DNA of 64,000 nucleotides from an uncultured Paenibacillus sp. GTDB lineage: Bacteria; Bacillota; Bacilli; Paenibacillales; Paenibacillaceae. Shown here piece by piece: positions 61,977 to 64,000 of the stretch; positions within the stretch are counted from its first letter, which is position 1, and every line of letters begins with the position of its first letter. A program made the position numbers and the translations under genes. A model generated the notes under the pieces. That model was not told the origin of the DNA and ran no database searches. It was given only the letters and a program-made list of their open reading frames with translations. Where the stretch lies: contig CALAWP010000054.1 of assembly GCA_937895345.1 (NCBI GenBank), forward strand, positions 31,993 through 95,992, given 5' to 3'.

Positions 61977-62153
61977 CGTTGCATTTTTCGTCGCCCATGA
62001 CGGTCTCCCGTACGCTTGGATCCGGCGGATTCCCCGCAGCGGTTATAGCCAATGCCCGTCCGATATGATAAAATCAAGAGAATGATACGATAATGCCCTG
62101 TCATCGAAGCGCCTATGCGCTTCGCATTTATGTAGAGGAGGTTTTCATTTATT

Positions 62154-63839
62154 ATGGCGGCCAAAAGAATGCGTTCAGACATGATCAAAAAAGGCTTCGA
62201 CCGTGCGCCGCACCGCAGCTTGCTGCGCGCCGCGGGCGTCAAAGAAGAAGACTTCAACAAACCGTTTATCGCGGTTTGCAATTCTTATATCGATATCGTT
62301 CCCGGCCATGTTCACCTTCAGGAATTCGGCAAGCTGGTTAAAGAAGCGATCCGCGAAGCCGGCGGCGTACCGTTCGAGTTCAACACGATCGGCGTAGACG
62401 ACGGCATCGCGATGGGCCATATCGGCATGCGCTACTCCCTGGCGAGCCGCGAAATTATTGCGGACTCCGTCGAGACGGTCGTTAACGCCCACTGGTTCGA
62501 CGGCATGGTCTGCATCCCGAACTGCGACAAAATTACGCCGGGCATGATGCTCGGAGCGCTGCGCGTCAACATTCCGACCGTTATGGTCAGCGGCGGCCCG
62601 ATGAAAGCCGGCAAGACGTCCGACGGCCGCTCCATCTCCCTCTCCAGCGTGTTCGAGGGCGTAGGGGCGCACCAAGCGGGCAAAATCAACGACGATCAGC
62701 TGCTCGAGCTCGAGCAATACGGCTGTCCGACCTGCGGCTCCTGCTCCGGCATGTTCACGGCCAACTCCATGAACTGCCTTGCGGAAGCCATGGGTCTTGC
62801 GTTGCCGGGCAACGGCACGATTCTGGCGGTATCGCCGGAGCGCAAGGAATTCGTCAAACAATCCGCCCGCCAGCTGATGAAGCTGATCGAGATGAACTTG
62901 AAGCCTCGCGATATCGTGACGAAGGAAGCGATCGACAATATGTTCGCGGTGGATATGGCAATGGGCGGCTCCACGAACACCGTGCTTCATACGCTGGCCA
63001 TCGCGCATGAAGCCGGCATCGACTATCCGATCGAACGCATCAACGAAGTGGCCGAACGCGTGCCGCATCTGGCGAAGATCGCTCCCGCTTCCGACTGGCA
63101 TATCGAGGACGTGCACAACGCCGGCGGCGTCAGCGCCGTTCTGAACGAGCTGCTCAAGAAGGAAGGAGCGCTTCACGGCGAATGCATCACCGTGACAGGC
63201 AAGACGCTTCGCGAAAACGTCGAGGGCTGCGAAGTCACGAACTACGAGGTCATCCGTCCAATCGACAATCCGCATACGGAGCGCGGCGGACTAGCCGTCC
63301 TGTTCGGCAATCTGGCTCCGAACGGCGCCATTATCAAGACCGGCGCCGTAGACAAATCGGTCGGCGGCTATCATAAAGGCCCTGCCATCTGCTTCGACTC
63401 CCAAGACGAAGCGCTGGCCGGCATCGCCGGCGGCAAGATTAAGGAAGGCCATGTCGTCATTATCCGCTACGAAGGGCCGAAGGGCGGTCCGGGCATGCCG
63501 GAAATGCTCGCTCCGACGTCGCAAATCGTCGGCATGGGCCTCGGCGCCAAGGTTGCGCTCGTCACCGACGGCCGCTTCTCCGGCGCGTCCCGCGGCATCA
63601 GCATCGGCCACGCCTCGCCGGAAGCGGCCGAGGGCGGACCGATCGCGTTTGTCCGCGACGGCGACATCGTCGAAATCGACATGAACAACCGCACGATGAA
63701 CCTGCTCATCAGCGACGAAGAATTCGAGAAGCGCCGCGCCGAATGGCCGGGCTTCGAGCTGAAGATCAAGCGCGGCTACCTCGCCCGCTACGCTCATCTG
63801 GTCACTTCCGCCAGTACCGGCGGCGTTATGAAGATGTAG
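62154..63839 (+). CDS. ilvD: Dihydroxy-acid dehydratase
   Basis: A 561-residue iron-sulfur enzyme converting 2,3-dihydroxy-3-methylbutanoate (or -pentanoate) to the keto acid in valine, isoleucine and leucine synthesis. Cluster and active-site motifs are present: MVCIPNCDKITPGM, CPTCGSCSGMFTANSMNCL, and the C-terminal TDGRFSGASRGISIGHASPE with GGPIAFVRDGD. Length is normal for the family. ATG at 62154 lies 12 bases after GGAGG, a long distance, but other starts fit worse. It is the only central-metabolism gene in the window and is divergent from the VanR-like gene. Confidence 0.97.
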   Translation: MAAKRMRSDMIKKGFDRAPHRSLLRAAGVKEEDFNKPFIAVCNSYIDIVPGHVHLQEFGKLVKEAIREAGGVPFEFNTIGVDDGIAMGHIGMRYSLASREIIADSVETVVNAHWFDGMVCIPNCDKITPGMMLGALRVNIPTVMVSGGPMKAGKTSDGRSISLSSVFEGVGAHQAGKINDDQLLELEQYGCPTCGSCSGMFTANSMNCLAEAMGLALPGNGTILAVSPERKEFVKQSARQLMKLIEMNLKPRDIVTKEAIDNMFAVDMAMGGSTNTVLHTLAIAHEAGIDYPIERINEVAERVPHLAKIAPASDWHIEDVHNAGGVSAVLNELLKKEGALHGECITVTGKTLRENVEGCEVTNYEVIRPIDNPHTERGGLAVLFGNLAPNGAIIKTGAVDKSVGGYHKGPAICFDSQDEALAGIAGGKIKEGHVVIIRYEGPKGGPGMPEMLAPTSQIVGMGLGAKVALVTDGRFSGASRGISIGHASPEAAEGGPIAFVRDGDIVEIDMNNRTMNLLISDEEFEKRRAEWPGFELKIKRGYLARYAHLVTSASTGGVMKM

Positions 63840-63851
63840 CAAAGCAAAAGC

Positions 63852-63890
63852 CAGCTACGATGCTGTTGAAGTGCAACAGCATCGTAGCTG
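63852..63890. terminator. Long perfect hairpin after ilvD
   Basis: A 17-bp perfect stem (CAGCTACGATGCTGTTG / CAACAGCATCGTAGCTG) with a 5-base loop, 12 bases after the ilvD stop. The T-tract lies on the minus-strand side (GGCTTTTGCTTTG), so it may serve ilvD weakly and a minus-strand gene beyond the window better. Confidence 0.75.
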
Positions 63891-63917
63891 ACTAGCGTGT
63901 GTCGGCTATAGCTTGTC

Positions 63918-64000
63918 GGTATCGTGCGGCGATATCGTGCGGCGGTATCGTGCGGCGGTATCGTGCGGCGGTATCGTGCGGCGGTATCGTGCGGCGGTAT
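63918..64000. repeat. 13-bp tandem repeat, six copies and continuing
   Basis: GGTATCGTGCGGC is repeated from 63918 with one change (copy 2 starts GATAT) and runs off the right edge after 6.4 copies. It lies downstream of ilvD and does not read as a coding frame with a start. Confidence 0.97.

Noticed and set aside
61848..62153. A T-box or leader peptide for ilvD
   Set aside because: No T-box sequence or leader with repeated branched-chain codons is visible; only a short hairpin and possible -10 boxes without a matching -35.
1..64000. Mobile elements, prophage, tRNA or rRNA genes
   Set aside because: No transposase, integrase, phage structural gene or conserved RNA sequence was seen on either strand.

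Overview
The window looks like a chromosomal piece of a spore-former of the family Paenibacillaceae (Cohnella- or Paenibacillus-like). The evidence is a GC-rich Gram-positive genome with strong Shine-Dalgarno sites, frequent TTG/GTG starts, lipobox solute-binding proteins, LplA/LplB/LplC-type importers with YesM/YesN-type regulators, DUF5696 and YIP1 genes, and CcpA-type (cre) operators. Genus assignment is an inference. Almost all genes are on the minus strand. No tRNA, rRNA, insertion sequence, integrase, phage gene or CRISPR array was seen.

Region 1 (1-16.2 kb) is a probable beta-mannan or related plant-glycan locus. In transcription order it holds a GH26 lipoprotein, a LacI-type regulator, a lipobox solute-binding protein, a very large solute-binding protein with N-terminal lectin-like domains, two permeases, an NHL/TPR membrane protein, a YIP1 membrane protein, a membrane-anchored DUF5696 protein, two more permeases and the start of a GH113-like enzyme. 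The DUF5696/YIP1/NHL core with two permease pairs is the best candidate here for an undescribed system.

Region 2 (16.2-25 kb) starts with an array of 18-bp palindromes on a 52-bp pitch. Then come a ba3-type cytochrome oxidase cluster (subunits I, II, a 45-residue IIa, and a separate CuA-type lipoprotein), an AraC regulator divergent from an unrecognised TIM-barrel-like protein, a frameshifted VanW gene, a second inverted copy of the 52-bp palindrome array, and a CheY-type receiver.

Region 3 (25-40 kb) holds two LplABC-type import operons with their regulators: a transmembrane AraC protein and a YesM/YesN two-component pair co-transcribed with its own solute-binding protein. cre-like sites stand before most transcription units. 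No ATP-binding subunit is encoded for any of the four permease pairs in the window, so a shared MsmX-like ATPase elsewhere is implied.

Region 4 (40-50.4 kb) has a beta-helix exoprotein, an HD-GYP response regulator, a frameshifted MHYT-domain hybrid kinase, an 850-bp repeat mosaic, a small lipoprotein and two tandem DUF445 membrane proteins.

Region 5 (50.4-64 kb) contains a GH95 fucosidase divergent from an AraC gene, an MFS transporter, a MarR-AraC-GH4 unit, a VanR/VanS-like pair followed by a DD-carypeptidase-type penicillin-binding enzyme (DD-carboxypeptidase) with shared TTAAA-type direct repeats at both promoters, and ilvD on the plus strand. The window ends inside a 13-bp tandem repeat. 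Short tandem duplications recur throughout, including at a translation start, at stop codons and inside a receiver domain.
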